A DNA stretch of 6,236 nucleotides from an uncultured Lachnospiraceae bacterium. GTDB lineage: Bacteria; Bacillota_A; Clostridia; Lachnospirales; Lachnospiraceae. A program made the translations under genes and the position numbers. Shown piece after piece: positions 5,574 to 6,236 of this stretch. The stretch spans positions 1 through 6,236 of the forward strand of contig CAJUOF010000340.1 in NCBI GenBank assembly GCA_910587905.1, read 5' to 3'. Under the pieces are notes generated by a model. It searched no databases and was not told the DNA's origin. It was given only the letters and a program-made list of their open reading frames with translations. Each line of letters begins with the position of its first letter. The stretch's first letter is position 1.

Positions 5574-6236
5574 ATGGTTACAGTGACACTTGGCAAGACG
5601 GGGATCACCGTCAATAAAAACGGCTTCGGCGCGCTTCCCATTCAGCGGATCTCCAAGGAAGAGGCCGCCAAGCTTCTCCGAAAAGCCTATGAAAACGGAA
5701 TCCAATTTTTTGACACGGCCCGAGCCTATTCTGACAGCGAGGAAAAGGTAGGTTATGCCTTTAAAGGTATCCGGGAAAAGCTTTTCATCTCCACAAAAAC
5801 AGCGGCCCAGGATGCGGACGGCTTCTGGAGTGATTTACATACCAGCCTGAAAAATCTGCAGACGGACTATGTGGACATTCTTCAATTCCACAATCCGTCC
5901 TTCTGTCCCAGGCCCGGCGACGAGTCCGGCCTCTATGACGCCATCGTCAAAGCGAAGGAGCAGGGAAAGGTCCGTCACATCGGCATTACCAACCACAGAC
6001 TCCATGTAGCCATGGAAGCCATCGAGTCCGATCTTTACGAGACCATGCAGTTCCCTTTCTGCTATCTGGCCACCGAAAAGGACATCGAGATCGTCAATGC
6101 CTGCAAAAAGCATGAGATGGGTTTTATCGCCATGAAGGCTCTGTCCGGCGGCCTCATCAACAACTCTGCCGCCGCCTACGCGTTTGAGGCTCAGTATGAC
6201 AATGTACTTCCCATCTGGGGCGTCCAAGATCGGAAG
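5574..6236 (+). CDS. Aldo/keto reductase (3' end cut by window)
   Basis: NAD(P)H-dependent oxidoreductase of the aldo/keto reductase superfamily, a soluble TIM-barrel enzyme that reduces carbonyl compounds; the substrate cannot be read from the sequence. 221 codons are present and the frame runs off the window end. The catalytic tetrad is visible: D47 and Y52 in FFDTARAYSDSEEKVG, K75 in ISTKT, and H106 in LQFHNP. Also seen are KVRHIGITNH (132-141) and the late-barrel segment GFIAMKALSGG (183-193). Many clostridial relatives with this layout are longer and end in a cysteine-rich 4Fe-4S domain, but that part is outside the window. ATG 5574 has GGAGG at 5563-5567, 6 nt away. It is divergent from the aldolase-like gene and shares its promoter region. 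Confidence 0.93.
   Translation, partial: MVTVTLGKTGITVNKNGFGALPIQRISKEEAAKLLRKAYENGIQFFDTARAYSDSEEKVGYAFKGIREKLFISTKTAAQDADGFWSDLHTSLKNLQTDYVDILQFHNPSFCPRPGDESGLYDAIVKAKEQGKVRHIGITNHRLHVAMEAIESDLYETMQFPFCYLATEKDIEIVNACKKHEMGFIAMKALSGGLINNSAAAYAFEAQYDNVLPIWGVQDRK

Noticed and set aside
5835..6227. Minus-strand open frame opposite the aldo/keto reductase
   Set aside because: The plus frame carries the complete catalytic tetrad; the minus frame is its mirror and has no domain.

Overview
The window reads as chromosomal DNA of a Gram-positive, low-oxygen Clostridia-type bacterium, most likely a Lachnospiraceae relative. This is inferred from the mcsA-mcsB-clpC protein quality-control operon, purine-rich Shine-Dalgarno sites, sigma-A promoters close to consensus, and a fairly GC-rich third codon position. 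No database search was possible, so the taxon is only a guess. Nothing suggests a mobile element, CRISPR array, tRNA or rRNA.

Layout. Positions 1-4252 hold a four-gene operon on the minus strand, read right to left: a YtrA-type GntR regulator (4252-3839), mcsA (3808-3251), mcsB (3264-2227) and clpC (2208-1, cut by the window edge about 80 residues before its expected C-terminus). A good extended -10 promoter (4319-4291) sits just upstream of the regulator. A compact intrinsic terminator (4372-4345) separates this operon from the next minus-strand gene, an uncharacterised HMGL/DRE-TIM aldolase-like protein (5390-4413). From 5391 to 5573 lies a divergent promoter region with two near-perfect sigma-A promoters back to back. 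The rightward one drives an aldo/keto reductase (5574 to beyond the window end).

How the genes work together. In Bacillus and many Firmicutes the operon is ctsR-mcsA-mcsB-clpC: CtsR represses it, McsB (activated by McsA) phosphorylates arginines on CtsR and on damaged proteins, and ClpC with ClpP degrades the arginine-phosphorylated substrates. Here the ctsR slot holds a GntR/YtrA regulator instead. McsB also departs from the reference at key positions: the active-site cysteine is a tyrosine (Y160), one catalytic glutamate is an aspartate (D205), and the C-terminal RDxxRA phosphoarginine-sensing motif is not intact. ClpC keeps the two GTEH motifs whose glutamates bind phosphoarginine in B. 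subtilis. Together these suggest a rewired arginine-phosphorylation/Clp system, which is the most interesting content of the window. The comparison uses remembered reference sequences and needs an alignment. The aldolase-like gene and the aldo/keto reductase share a regulatory region and may be co-controlled, but no pathway can be named.
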